From assembly GCA_010093605.1 (NCBI GenBank), contig MU004187.1:1248018-1312017 (forward strand): DNA of 64,000 nt, in the 5' to 3' direction. Under the pieces are notes generated by a model. It was not told where the DNA came from. It was given only the letters and a program-made list of their open reading frames with translations, and did not search any database. Position 1 is the first letter of the stretch. Every line of letters begins with the position of its first letter. Below, one piece after another: positions 21,445 through 31,708 of the stretch. Source of the DNA: Lophium mytilinum. Its lineage: Eukaryota > Ascomycota > Dothideomycetes > Mytilinidiales > Mytilinidiaceae. The translations under genes and the position numbers were made by a program.

Positions 21445-22739
21445 TTACATCCCATATGAGGACGTCGAAGAGTACATCCCCTCATGGGACGATGGACTCT
21501 TCCTACTACCATCATCGCTGATGATATATCCGGACCGGCTTCGTCCACTACTTCCAGACCTGGAACCTTTAAAGCTTGGGATGAGCGGGCGCAGCATTGG
21601 CAAGCATGCGCCGATGATCTGGAGTGCAGCTTGGATCATAGGCCAGTACACGATGGGAGTGAGGAAGTAGGATACGTCAGGCTCGAGCTCGAGTTCTGTA
21701 CGGCGCATAAGTTGCTGAGATCGAGCACTTGCTTTTGAGACTTACGGTGGCCGACGAAGTTGAAGATGATCATCTTGGCGCAACTTGCTGCTACAGCCCT
21801 GTGATACATCAGCGTTAAGTATGAAAAATCTTTGGAACGGCTCACATGACTCCTAGCAGGAAGATGCAACAGACTGCTATCTTTTGCTTCACTGGTAGGT
21901 GCAACTTCCATACTATCATGGGCGACGTCAGTTCAGAGTATCCAGAAGAGAGCTGCCAAAGTCATACTTAGAGGAAGAGGCACTATCAGGATCAGCGCAT
22001 CAAGCACCAGATCGGAATATACTTGCGACAAGTACATCGGGACGGCATCGATACAGTGTTTGCGGTCAAGGTTTATGCCTGGCGCATTGATGAAGGAATG
22101 TGAGATTGGGACACATTCGAGCAGGTTCGCAAAGAAGTAACCAATCATCCACATCGAAACGAGAGCGATGAGCGCCCAATTGATGATGTTGAAGGTGCGT
22201 CCTCGGAATATCCTGTTGTAGAATAGCAAGACGGAGATCTTTGCCGGGCCGATAGCAAAGATCTGGCTGAGCTGCCCTGCCCAGAGCATCTAGCGTCGAT
22301 GAGTATGAATGTATGTATGTAACGTCAACACATACCTTCAAGAACCAAATATACCGTGGATCATCGAATACAGGACGATTATGATCGAACTTCATATGTT
22401 GGCCCTGATTCCCCAGAGCCGTACCTGAGACGAATTAGCGCCGTCGAAGCCATTATACGAGACGCGGGAAGGGAATAGGTACTTACCTATGACCATGAAC
22501 ACGCCCGTAAGGTAAGTGAAGAACTGCAAACCCCAGTAAGCAGCCATCTAAATCAAGGTGTCTTGATTGACTCAACTCACCAGCGCCACCATGATCAGCC
22601 AATCGTCCCACAACAGGGCGTTCTTCTTCAGCCTCCGAGCATAGAACCTCAGCGCCGTAAAGAACGTCGGCAGCAGAGACAGCACCGCTGCGAGCGCATA
22701 CTGCTGGCCAGGTGACTGAGCCGGCGTCGAGAAAGCCAT
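21445..22739 (-). CDS. PTH11-type rhodopsin-domain integral membrane protein
   Basis: Seven-helix membrane protein of the fungal rhodopsin/SAT4-domain family, the large group that includes Pth11-like putative receptors. Exons in transcript order are 22739-22581, 22523-22487, 22424-22336, 22289-21968, 21912-21846, 21798-21746 and 21695-21445 (introns 46-62 bases), 325 residues, all junctions in frame. Typical landmarks: RFYARRLKKNALLWDDWLI after TM1, FFTYLTGVFMVIG, LWAGQLSQIFAIGPAKISVL, FYNRIFRGRTF, CIDAVPMYLSQVYSDLVLDA, LIVPLPLIWKLHLPVKQKIA. No N-terminal CFEM cysteine domain is present, so this is the non-CFEM subgroup. The C-terminal 50 residues are Ser/Gly-rich and cytoplasmic. Ligand and signalling role are unknown. 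Confidence 0.86.
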
Positions 22740-23616
22740 GAGCACAATGCAATACCTCGGTAGGCAGTACGTGCCTTTCTGTTGTTGGAAGAAAGAACGA
22801 CGGGAAGGGGAAACTGCACAGCACAACAGCTAAAAATTGGCAGGTCGTAAATGCGTATATCGATGGCCAGCTCAGGGCGCGCCGGCAGGCTCCCTCATAT
22901 GACGAGAGGAGAAAAGTGATAAGGGAAATACGGGGTACACGATTTGGCGTAGCACGGGCGAGCGCTCGCCATCCCCGTGACTGGCGCCCACCTGGTGGCG
23001 GAGAGACACGTCTCTAAGAGTGTGGGACAGGCGATGGGAAGGGGCACCTCTAGTAACGTGTGCGACAGAGGTAGCTGACGACCAATGGTATTACGATCGC
23101 GCTGGCAAGGTGCTGCTGCATCGCAAGCTGCAAATGGCGGCTATACGGGGCCATTGAGGAGGCTGGCTCAGCGCTAGGAACACCACGGATATGCTTACGA
23201 GTTCGATGTCCGCGATATTCGGTAGCCAACAGGCGGCAGAAGATGTGTGCTGGCAGCGGTGTGCAGGAAAGGGAGGCAGCGGGGTTGGTGTTGTGCAGCA
23301 TAGGACGTCCACTTTGGGTTCGGTCATCTGGTTTGATCGATGCGTTCCAAGGGTACCGACATGCAAGGATAGGTCGCACGGCGACGGTTGCGGTGCGACG
23401 AGGCTGCAAGAGACGACGTGCCTGGTCCACGGCCATGGGCGGCTACAAGGTGATAGCTGTCGGAGATGATGGACTTGAGATCCCTCGCGTATTCAGTGAC
23501 ACCTCTGCTGATAAGTTGTTGGTTGAGAGAGTTTCCGGAGGTCGCTTGCTGTGTACTCGTATACGATCTGTTACCCAGTCTGTGATTATTTCGTCCTCCT
23601 CTTTTCGAGTCGCAAG
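22740..23616. other. Intergenic, 877 bases, divergent promoters
   Basis: Upstream regions of the rhodopsin-domain gene (minus) and of the first UstYa-type gene (plus). Short open frames on both strands carry no recognisable motif. Confidence 0.5.
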
Positions 23617-24430
23617 ATGCGTATGCCGTTGACTGGACCCATTTACTCGAAATACGACTCCTTGTCTGAACGCGAACTCCATCATGAACTCAGGCGGAAC
23701 CCTAATGCGACTCTTATCATACTGCTCATAGTCACAGCAGTTGTTGCTTCGACATTAGGATTTTATGCTGGGAGAAACTCAATCAAAGCCACAGACGAAG
23801 GATTACTATGTGCGGTGTTCCAACAGAGAGAGACAAAACAAAAATGTTGACCCTGATCAGTACCGCCCGGCAAGGTCCACCAAGTCTGGCACCACAACGA
23901 AACATTCTCTCAAAAGCCTACTCCACAATCGGAAGCAGCGTGGAATTCCTTAGCCCCAAGTAAGATGCTTATTCGAATTGAGAAGTAGAGGTTAACGGAG
24001 CACAGTCGGACGTGGATTCGTGTATCACCCCGTTGTATCTCCTATCGTTTCGGGAATCACCGTATTCCACCAGCTTCACTGCGTGGTAAGTTTCCCTAGC
24101 TGCACTTTTCGTCTCCCCTAACAGTAGCAGCACGGCCTCCGGCTCGCCTACTACATCATTACCCACCAGCTCGAAAGCTTGAACGGATCTCACACTAACG
24201 ACACATTTCTTAACACAATCGCTGCGCGTACAAACATCGGGCACATCCGCCATTGCTTCGACTACCTCCGCCAATCGATCATGTGCGCTGCGGATACGAA
24301 TTTCGAGACGGTGGACCAGGAACACCACACCGTGAATGGGTGGGGATCGGAGCGGCAGTGTCGGGACTATGGCGAGGTTGTTCGGTGGGCAGAGCTATGG
24401 CGGAACGACTCGTCGAGTGGAATTCTCTAA
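23617..24430 (+). CDS. UstYa-family (DUF3328) oxidase A
   Basis: Single-pass membrane oxidase of the UstYa family, whose known members catalyse oxidative cyclisation or oxidation of fungal ribosomal peptides and some other metabolites. Exons are 23617-23809, 23861-23959, 24006-24085 and 24131-24430 (introns 45-51 bases), 223 residues. A transmembrane helix (TLIILLIVTAVVASTLGFYAG) follows a short cytoplasmic N-terminus. Next come PPGKVHQVWHHNETF, SEAAWNSLAP and GRGFVYHPVVSPIVSG. Both diagnostic HxxHC motifs are present: HQLHC (before VHGLRLAYY) and HIRHC (before FDYLRQSIMCAADTNFE). The first donor is a weak GTGCGG, and the start could be ATG 23617 or 23623. It ends 59 bases from the stop of the converging oxidase B gene, and the pair probably arose together. 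Confidence 0.88.
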
Positions 24431-24489
24431 GTAGATGAGGATGTTTGTTATTAAAAAGAAATGGCGGTGGTGGTAGGAGTAATGAAACA

Positions 24490-25482
24490 TTATTCCCCGC
24501 TAGCGGGAGCAAGGATAGACCAGTCCGACATGTCTACCATTCTACTCCTCGCCCAAATATCTAAAACGTCCCAATTGACGCATTCGTGGTCGCTGTAGAC
24601 GGTTGAAAAGGGTTTGTCGTCTGCCCAACGAAAGGTACTAGGATGTGTGAGCGTAGGACTTTGAAGATTTCGATGGCGATCTACCTCAGAGTTGTATCGC
24701 CCCTGCACATTGCAGCCTCTCGCCAGTATTCCAAGCAATGATCTAAACAAGGTTGAGATATAGTTGTACGGTTCGGTGCTTGGATAGCCGCCTACGCACC
24801 GATGTGAGGTCCTTCTCGGAGTCGTTCATCTTCCGTCATATCTGGGTAGTAATGATCGAGGTAAAAATGCCGTCGAATACGCTTCTGCAGATGTGTTAGC
24901 TAGTGCCTATTCTAGCCCAGTTTCTTCAGGGATCATACAATACAGTGTAGTTCGTGATATACCGCCGTCTCAGCGATAAAACCAGAGCCATCTCTGAGCG
25001 CGATGGAGGTCTCATTGATCTTAGCAAGCTCGTCTCGGGCAATTCGAATAGTGATTGCTGAATTGTACATCAGTAAAATTTCGAGATCTGTTAGAGAGGG
25101 CAAGCGTACGTTCAATTAATCGACGCCAAGCTTGATCATGCTCTGGACGTGGAACGCCGGTGTATACATTGTTTTTAATGTTTCTGACGAGTCTCTTCTT
25201 CTCGTACCGGATTGCACTCCGCGCTGGTGCTTGACGGATGTTAGACTCGGCGGTCGACGGAATCGAGGAGGCCTAGGACTCACAGTAGACGAGTTGTGGC
25301 CTGATGCATTCTGAAGGCGATGTGTTCAACCAAAGACCGATGAAGAAGAAATTGCAAAGGATTAAAAGAGCATAAATAAGTATGTGCTTATGAGATCTCT
25401 GGGAGAGGAACAGTGTGGAAGGGTCAGATGGTCCATCTTCGGAATCGAAAGTAGACAGTCTCTTATATTCCTTCTTATCCAT
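24490..25482 (-). CDS. UstYa-family (DUF3328) oxidase B
   Basis: Second UstYa-family oxidase, tail to tail with oxidase A. Exons in transcript order are 25482-25284, 25229-25110, 25057-24939, 24884-24800, 24742-24685 and 24637-24490, 242 residues with every junction in frame. The cytoplasmic N-terminus MDKKEYKRLSTFD is followed by a transmembrane helix (HILIYALLILCNFFFIGLWL). The luminal part has the family order: SPARSAIRYEKKRLVRN, YTGVPRPEHDQAWRRLIEP, ELAKINETSIALRDGSGF, VYHELHC (first HxxHC), KRIRRHFYLDHYYPDMTEDE, HIDHC (second HxxHC) then LEYWREAAMCRGDTTL, and the C-terminal FRWADDKPFSTVYSDHECVN. This copy is closer to the consensus than oxidase A. It shares a 526-base divergent promoter with the aldehyde dehydrogenase. 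Confidence 0.93.
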
Positions 25483-26008
25483 ACTAAAAGCAGTGAAGAC
25501 GGAGATCACTATCGTTGAATCTCGAGGTCATTCGGGTAGGTACCGCTGGCGGTCTAGCCTGGCTAGATATGGCACGGCCCAGTCCCCTGGATTTTGCTGC
25601 TCGCCACCGACCATGCAAGTCACTCGCAAGGGGCGCAGTCTTGGGGGCGAAACCACATCACTTTGTAGGGTTGCATGGAACCGTTGCCGAGCCCTTCCGC
25701 ACCTGGAGGCTTTGCTGTGCCACCTGCCGAACATACCCGATTGGATGGTGGGGATAGTGCTTTGAAGGCGCTGCGGCTTAGGATGGTGGTGTTGGGACAT
25801 TCACTATCTTGAAGGATCGAAAGGACCAAATTGCACCTTGTACGGCGTGGCTTCCACCCTGGCGGTGACTGTCCACGCCAACTTTTCCAGGAGACAGGCG
25901 CACCGGCGTTGTGTTGAGTTCTCCTTACAACACTGAAACCCAGATTTGGTTGTTGACGTGCAACAAGAACACTGAAGAAGACTTGGGACCGACATCAAGG
26001 CAACCACC
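25483..26008. promoter_or_regulatory. Divergent promoter between UstYa-B and aldehyde dehydrogenase
   Basis: 526 bases between two ATGs on opposite strands; co-regulation of the two enzymes is plausible. The dyad-like runs around 25545-25570 and the repeated GGTGG/CCACC near 25745-25800 are the only patterns I see. No TATA box. Confidence 0.5.
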
Positions 26009-27734
26009 ATGACAATCTCCCAGGAGCCCAACGGCACAGGCGCAATCGTTGTCCCACTCTGGATCAACGGTGAACAAAGGACGAGCTCTTCGAGCTTCGA
26101 GGTGATCAGTCCACACCTGGGCACCGCGTGCTGGCGAGCAGCGACGGCGAGCAAAGGGGATGTGATCGAGGCCATAGACGCGGCGCAGGGCGCCTTTCCT
26201 AGCTGGAGCAAGACGAAGCCAAGTATGCGCATTAAGATCCTGCTCCGAGCAGCCGACATCATGGAGCACAACATCGACGAGTACGCCGGCTTCATGGCCA
26301 CGGAGATGGGCGCCGACATAGAGGTTGCGAAGTTCTTCGTGACGCCCTTGAGCATCCGCATGCTTCGAGACATCGCGAGCCGCATATCGAGCATCTGCGG
26401 AACGGTGCCCGTGTGCCAAGACGAGGGAACCAGCTGCATCGTGTACAAGGAGCCGTATGGCGTGACACTTGGGATTGTTCCTTGGTACGCAGACTCTTAA
26501 GATGAGAAAAGCCTCCAGGTGCTGACACTGAATAGGAATGCCCCCTATGTCTTTGGAATCCGCGCTGCAGCCACTGCGATTGCCACCGGAAACACGACCA
26601 TCTTGAAGGCGTCGGAGCTTACACCTCGCTGCTACTGGGCCATTGGCAAGGCATTTTCAGAGGCAGGATTGCCTCCGGGCGTGCTCAACATTCTGACCTG
26701 CCCGCCCATTGATGCCCCAAGTATTGTGAACACCATGATTGCACATCCAGCCGTTAAGAAGATCAACTTCACTGGAAGCGCTAGTACGGGCAGAAAGGTA
26801 GCCCGAGCGTGTGGCGAGAATCTGAAGCCGTGCCTTATGGAGCTGGGAGGGAAGAACAGTGTTATTATACTCCCAGACGCCAATCTTAACAAGGCAGTGA
26901 CTGAGTGCATCGCTGGCTCGTTCCTTAATGTAAGCGTCCTTCAACCCGTAATTCCCTCGTATTTACAGGGACTGCATGCGCAGTGCTACGTTTTTCCCAC
27001 TGGCTTCTGTACTCACTTCTCTTAGTCTGGGCAAATATGCATGGGAACTGACCGTATCATCATCCACGTCGATATTGCCCAAACTTTCCTCGCAGGTTTA
27101 AAAGCCGCCCTGTCAGCAATGAGCAAGCAGCCTGCTCCACTCCCACGGGTGGTTAGCTCGGCCTCCAAGGATCGTCTCCAATCCCTTGTATCCAGCGCCC
27201 TGGCCGCCGGAGCAGAGATGATGTTCCGCGGGGATATTGATGAGGTGATCGATAAGAGCGGAACCGTTTTCATTCCTGCAATTTTAGGTGGCATCAAAGA
27301 TGACATGGAGATCTGGACGCAGGAATCCTTCGGTCCTGTCGCAGCTTACATGGTGGTTCAAGACGAAGACGAGGCAGTGAGACTGGCGAATGCCACCGAG
27401 TACGGCCTGTCGGCTGCGGTGTTCACGAGGGATCTCCGTAAAGGTCTTGCTATTGCGAAGCGACTGGAGTCGGGGTAAGTGCATCTCCTCCCTCGTAATC
27501 TTGAATTTCTTGCCAGGGAGCCCTGAGCTTTCTCCGCGATTGTTTTTACAAGTCCAATCAGTATACTAACTGACGCTTCTCAAAAATAGAGCGGTTCATA
27601 TAAATAGCATGACTATCCACGACGAGCCTGCCCTTCCGTTTGGTGGTATCAAGAGCAGCGGATGGGGGAGGTTCAATACGGCTAGCGGCATGGAGGAATT
27701 CCTGGTCACGAAGTCGGTCACTTGGGACGACTAG
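26009..27734 (+). CDS. NAD(P)+-dependent aldehyde dehydrogenase (salicylaldehyde-dehydrogenase-like)
   Basis: Oxidises an aldehyde to the acid. Exons are 26009-26484, 26536-26929, 27026-27474 and 27590-27734 (introns 51, 96 and 115 bases; branch TACTAAC in the last), 487 residues, normal for the superfamily. Landmarks: WINGEQRTSSSSFEVISPH, the cofactor-site motif PWNAPYVFGIRA, ILKASELTPRC, the Rossmann-like KKINFTGSASTGRKVA, general base Glu261 in CLMELGGKN, catalytic Cys295 in SGQICMGTDR (34 residues later, as expected), ESFGPVA, and PFGGIKSSGWGRFNTASGMEE. Wording such as HEPALPFGG-like (here DEPALPFGGIKSSGWGR) points to the DoxF/salicylaldehyde dehydrogenase subgroup common in secondary-metabolite loci. 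It sits head to head with UstYa-B and upstream of the repeat peptide gene. Confidence 0.94.
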
Positions 27735-28904
27735 ATTCCTATTCTTCCATCTACTGTAACGATGGATCTCGACCGAAAGCTTGGACGGGCCTAAGCGAGC
27801 GGTGACACAGTTGGCTCATAGAACTCTGATATATGCGGTGGCTAGGAAATCCAGCACATATTGCTGCCTAGATGGAAATGGCGGATAAGTCATGCTCTTA
27901 AGAGGCCTAGCTAGAAATAGAAATCATTGATGCCATACCCCGCATCCACACAACAGAGGATTGCATTGCGATACGATACCTAGTATTAGGGCTTCGCTCT
28001 GTGCCGTGTTCCGTTGGTGTCCTGGCTGTTGAACCTCGGAAGCCGACCTGGGATTTGTTGTTGCAGCAAGGGATTACTCGATGTTGCACTGGGTATGCAC
28101 GTCGGTCCAGATGGTGCCGCGGCGGGCCAACCCTCCCTCCCTCCCGCTGCCGCAGTTTCAAGTGGGTCATCCCAACATCTGGCTTTCGTCTTTTTGATCA
28201 GGCGCCGTCTTCCCTGAATTTGGACTCCTGGATGAATTTGGTTTCAAATATCTGGAAGTAAAAGCTTTCCGAGTAATGGTATGTGCCACATACAACTCTG
28301 AACGAGCGCGCGATTTACGCGCTAAAGAGTTATGACACATCCCACCCCAACGAGTGAATGGCCATGTCTTAAGTTCCGGGTATGTCCGTTTCCCATGGGA
28401 CCGCACCGGCATTTCAAGGGCATATGTAGGATGCAGGTAGGTAGCAGTATGATGCCGTCCACCAGCTCTCCCTGCGCCTGTTAGATTAATCGAGGGCCTG
28501 CCGTACGACGCGTCCACTGGGCAGGCGTAATGTCAGCCCAGCCCTTCATGCCATCATGGTAAGTTCTCGATCGCTTCGACAGCCTTTCCTAAGGAGAACG
28601 CGTAAGTAGGGTTCCACAGGAGAGCTGCCGAATGGCGATCAGCGGGCTCTTTGGGCGGTCAAGGGAAAATAGAAATAAAGGTCCCGAATTCTAGATACAA
28701 CGTTGTTATGCGCGGGCGGATCGAGTCTGAGTACTTAGGTGACTGAAGGGCCACAAAGCAGATGACAAGCCGCCTCCTCGAGCTCGAATCGATACAAGAA
28801 CTCGACATATTGCTTCTGAAAACGTATTGTTTTCATTTCTGGACAGCCGATTTGATTTGATCCGTTAGTCAATGCGAGAGACAGCCGAGACAAGTCGATA
28901 CATT
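27735..28904. other. Intergenic, 1.17 kb
   Basis: Separates the aldehyde dehydrogenase from the repeat-peptide gene. I found no open frame with a family motif or coherent splicing. It presumably holds the peptide gene promoter. Confidence 0.5.
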
Positions 28905-29277
28905 ATGCGCCTCAGCTTGTACATCATTCCACTTGTGGTCTTTCTCAGTGCTGCCCTGGCCTTTCCCACTCCAGAAGGTAATCTCTCGCACTATTCAGCG
29001 GTTGTTTTGAGACTGTGGGCTAATCATATCGAGAGGCTCTGCGACTGTTGACGCGGACGAGAATGTTGGAAACAGCTGGCACGAGAGAAACATCGCCAAC
29101 AAAGTGTCCCGCGCCAAAGTCGATGCCGATGAGGCAGTGGGCAATAGCTGGCACGAACAAGATATCGGAAACAGAGTCTCCCGCGCCGAACTCGACGCCG
29201 ACGAGCAAGTGGGGAACAGTTGGCACGAACGTAACCCTGCAAACACAATCGAAGTGTCGACAGGCCGCAGAGCTTGA
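28905..29277 (+). CDS. Small secreted repeat protein; candidate RiPP precursor
   Basis: Predicted 104-residue secreted protein. Exons are 28905-28977 and 29036-29277 (58-base intron, branch GCTAATC; the junction makes a Gly codon). The signal peptide is clear: MRLSLYIIPLVVFLSAALA, cleavage expected before or near FPTPEG. The rest is three near-perfect 24-residue repeats with core VGNSWHE, each preceded by V/L-DADE and, in the first two, followed by VSRA. In the seven-residue core the protein is identical in all three copies although codons for V, G, N, S and E vary, which indicates selection on the peptide. This layout resembles precursors of UstYa-dependent cyclic peptides, but Lys-Arg sites between repeats are missing; only single Arg (SRA) and a terminal RR occur. 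Repeat-containing secreted effector or surface peptide is the alternative. No family recognised by sequence. Confidence 0.7.
29047..29262 (+). repeat. Three tandem 72-base coding repeats
   Basis: Units 29047-29118, 29119-29190 and 29191-29262, each 24 codons, without gaps. Differences between units are mostly third-base, or fall in the variable positions after WHE. The third unit diverges at its end. Confidence 0.9.
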
Positions 29278-29713
29278 ATTAGCAATGGCTAGTCGGAGGA
29301 GAATGGTGCAAGAGAGCATACCGGGGGGTGAAGTTTCTTGTTAGTATATGGTAATGGCTATGACCTTGGTTTAATTGCATTCGTTTCGCGGTACGGATGA
29401 CTATCTGCTGCGTCGGTTTAGCGATGGAATTCTACGATTTGCATCTCTCGGATTAGATTAGAGCATACCAGCATTACCAATGAAGCTTTGCAAGCAGGTC
29501 GGAGAGATGTCGAGAGATATCGGTTGGACTGGTGACGATTTCGAGCAAGACGTAGTCGACAATAATTCATTTCCATTTACGTATCGTCCAAAGCAGCCTA
29601 ACGCTATTACACCCTCGACGCCTGCAATGCAATTTGCAAGTCAACGGAGCCAGAAGTGGTACCGACCAGTGATTCTCTATATGGACATAGAATAGCTTGC
29701 TCTTGAAGAGTGT
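29278..29713. other. Intergenic, 436 bases
   Basis: Contains an unconvincing 71-codon open frame (29480-29695, plus) with no signal peptide or motif, overlapping the expected 3' untranslated region of the AP-1 gene. I do not call it. Confidence 0.5.
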
Positions 29714-31366
29714 CTACTGCACGTCGGGCAGGCGGACCGCTATGTCTCCCGATTGAGTGATATACCGAACCCATGGAAGGGAAGGATATTGGAGCTGAGG
29801 GGAGGAGTATTAGCCTAGTTAGAAAGATCGCAAGAATGACACTCTTACCTTTGGCTCGATGATTTTGAGGTATCGGACTTGAATCCCGCTAGTTGTGAAG
29901 TATGGGATCTCAAACTTGACACTGATAGGCCGCTTGCCTTTCCCGCCAGACACGCCTCCCATGCTACCACCGAAACCACCCATCATACCACCTCCCTTAT
30001 CATCGTCGCCTCGTACTGACGGCAAACCGAGCTCCGCTCGCATGAGGAACTCTTTACCACCTCCAAACTGCTTGATCTTCCAGACTATCGACGACGTCTC
30101 CGGTGCATAATGCACTGTGCCGATGTTGGTTCTGAATCTAGGGGTGTCTGCATCGTCCGGAACCGGAATAGATATTTGCACATTGTTCGCCGTACTCCGT
30201 CGTTTGAACTGCGCTTTCGCCTTGACGAAAGTCATTAGCGTCATGGGAGCAATGCCGGTATCAGGAGACCCTTACCTTCAGCATATACTCGATTCTGCTG
30301 CCTGAATGGCTCTCGACGATGCACTCCACCCAAATAAGTGGCTTGACTTGAGTATTTAGTCGGTAGCTCATTAGCTCGAACTCTCCATCTGGAGGAATGA
30401 AGCTGATGGTCCTATCATTCTCGAAACGTGATAGCCGCACACACTGGTGGAATTTGACATCTTCCATTTCCACCGCCTTGCCTCTAGTCGCTCGGCCTGT
30501 TGTCTCGAACATGACCTTGTCGTTTAGGCCGAGCCGTAGTTCAGGCATTCCCGAGAGGTAGCACTTCATCTTGATTGCGCCCAATATCTCAGAGCGTAGC
30601 ACGTTGCCATTTGCGGACACGAGGAGGTTGAGTGACTCGATGACGTCGAGGAATACTTCGTTCTTGCGGTATCGGATGCCTTCGCTGCGCCAGCTGACGG
30701 CGTTTGTGACGGCGATTGGAGGTCGTGCTTGGATTTCCAGCTTGTGAGACTCTTGTGTGATGTATCTACAGACACAGCACAATTAGCATACCGCACTCTT
30801 CTGACAATGGACCTAAGGACAAGGGCTCATACTCCTGCAATATCTTGCTCTCCGTCGTTTGGGGGTATCCGAAGTCCATCATCTCGTCCAGTAACTCATA
30901 GATCACGACGAAGTTGTCGCGTATACTCTCTTCTTCCAGCTCTTTGAAGTACTCGGTGAATACTTCGACTATTTTGTGGAGGAATAAGAGGATTTCGGCA
31001 GCGTTCGTGTTGCGTTTCGTTAGGGCAAGAAGGTAGAGGTTGTTGTGTCGGATGTAAAGATACTTTTAGTTTATTAGCAAGGAATTGTGTATAGCTTTAG
31101 CTCGACAGTGACAACCGCGCCCCAGAGCTATGAGGTGGGATTTTCGTACGTTGATGCCTTCGCTGGAGAAACATGGTGGAACGGCGGAGCTCTCTTCTTC
31201 CGCGTCACTCAGGAGGATAGGGAACTTCTCGACTGCAGACATAGGGATGTCTCCCCTATAGTTCCGCGCCAAAAGGGTCTACAGGCCATTAGAGGTCGTC
31301 TTGCCTGAGGGGTCTGGCGCATCTCACCTTGCCCTTGAGGTCGAGAAAGAAGATTGCGGAGGCCAT
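29714..31366 (-). CDS. APM1: AP-1 clathrin adaptor complex, mu subunit
   Basis: Medium subunit of the AP-1 adaptor that sorts cargo between trans-Golgi and endosomes. Exons in transcript order are 31366-31328, 31278-31150, 31062-30833, 30765-30276, 30220-29849 and 29794-29714 (introns 49-87 bases), 446 residues, matching the family. The longin-like N-terminal domain begins MASAIFFLDLKGKTLLARNY and includes YLYIRHNNLYLLALTKRNTN. The mu-homology domain starts near AVSWRSEGIRYRKNEVFLDV and contains DGEFELMSYRLNTQVKPLIW. The C-terminus YPSLPWVRYITQSGDIAVRL is the standard AP-1/AP-2 mu ending. GEFELMSYRL and the RNYRGDIPMS start favour AP-1 over AP-2. A Gly/Met-rich loop of about 25 residues is inserted in the mu-homology domain (GGGMMGGFGGSMGGVSGG). 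Confidence 0.96.
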
Positions 31367-31708
31367 GGTGAGGGTGTAGAAGGCTGCGCTTGATCAAAGG
31401 TGGAGGTCTGGCTACCGGGACATTGTATGTGTTCGCAAGTGAGGAGAGTTTAGGACGCAGTAGACATTGCGCTCTTGTGTGGAGGTGGTTCTTGGGGAGA
31501 GGTGGGCTTAACAGATCCCAGCACAGCGAAACGCGCTAGCTAGAGGTGGCTTAGTGGGGCTCTTCTGCTTTGCCTTTATACAGTAACATAAACTTTTTCA
31601 CACTCTATACATGTGACACGAAGGAGCTCCTTTTTAGTGATGCATAGCTAAAACTCACATAACCATTTCGCCAGCCTCCAGTTCCCACGACGAGCCTAGA
31701 CAAGCCCT
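31367..31708. other. Intergenic, 342 bases
   Basis: Upstream of AP-1 mu, downstream of the phosphotransferase-like gene. Nothing coding supported. Confidence 0.6.

Noticed and set aside
28905-29277. Alpha-type mating pheromone precursor.
   Set aside because: It has signal peptide and repeats, but no Kex2 sites between repeats and no Cys-containing WC..G..C pheromone core.
28995-29319. Three overlapping minus-strand frames across the repeat peptide gene.
   Set aside because: They are shadows of the 72-base repeats; none has a signal peptide or motif, while the plus frame does.
29480-29695. 71-codon plus-strand frame downstream of the repeat peptide.
   Set aside because: No signal peptide, no repeat, and overlaps the expected 3' region of the AP-1 mu gene; insufficient to call.
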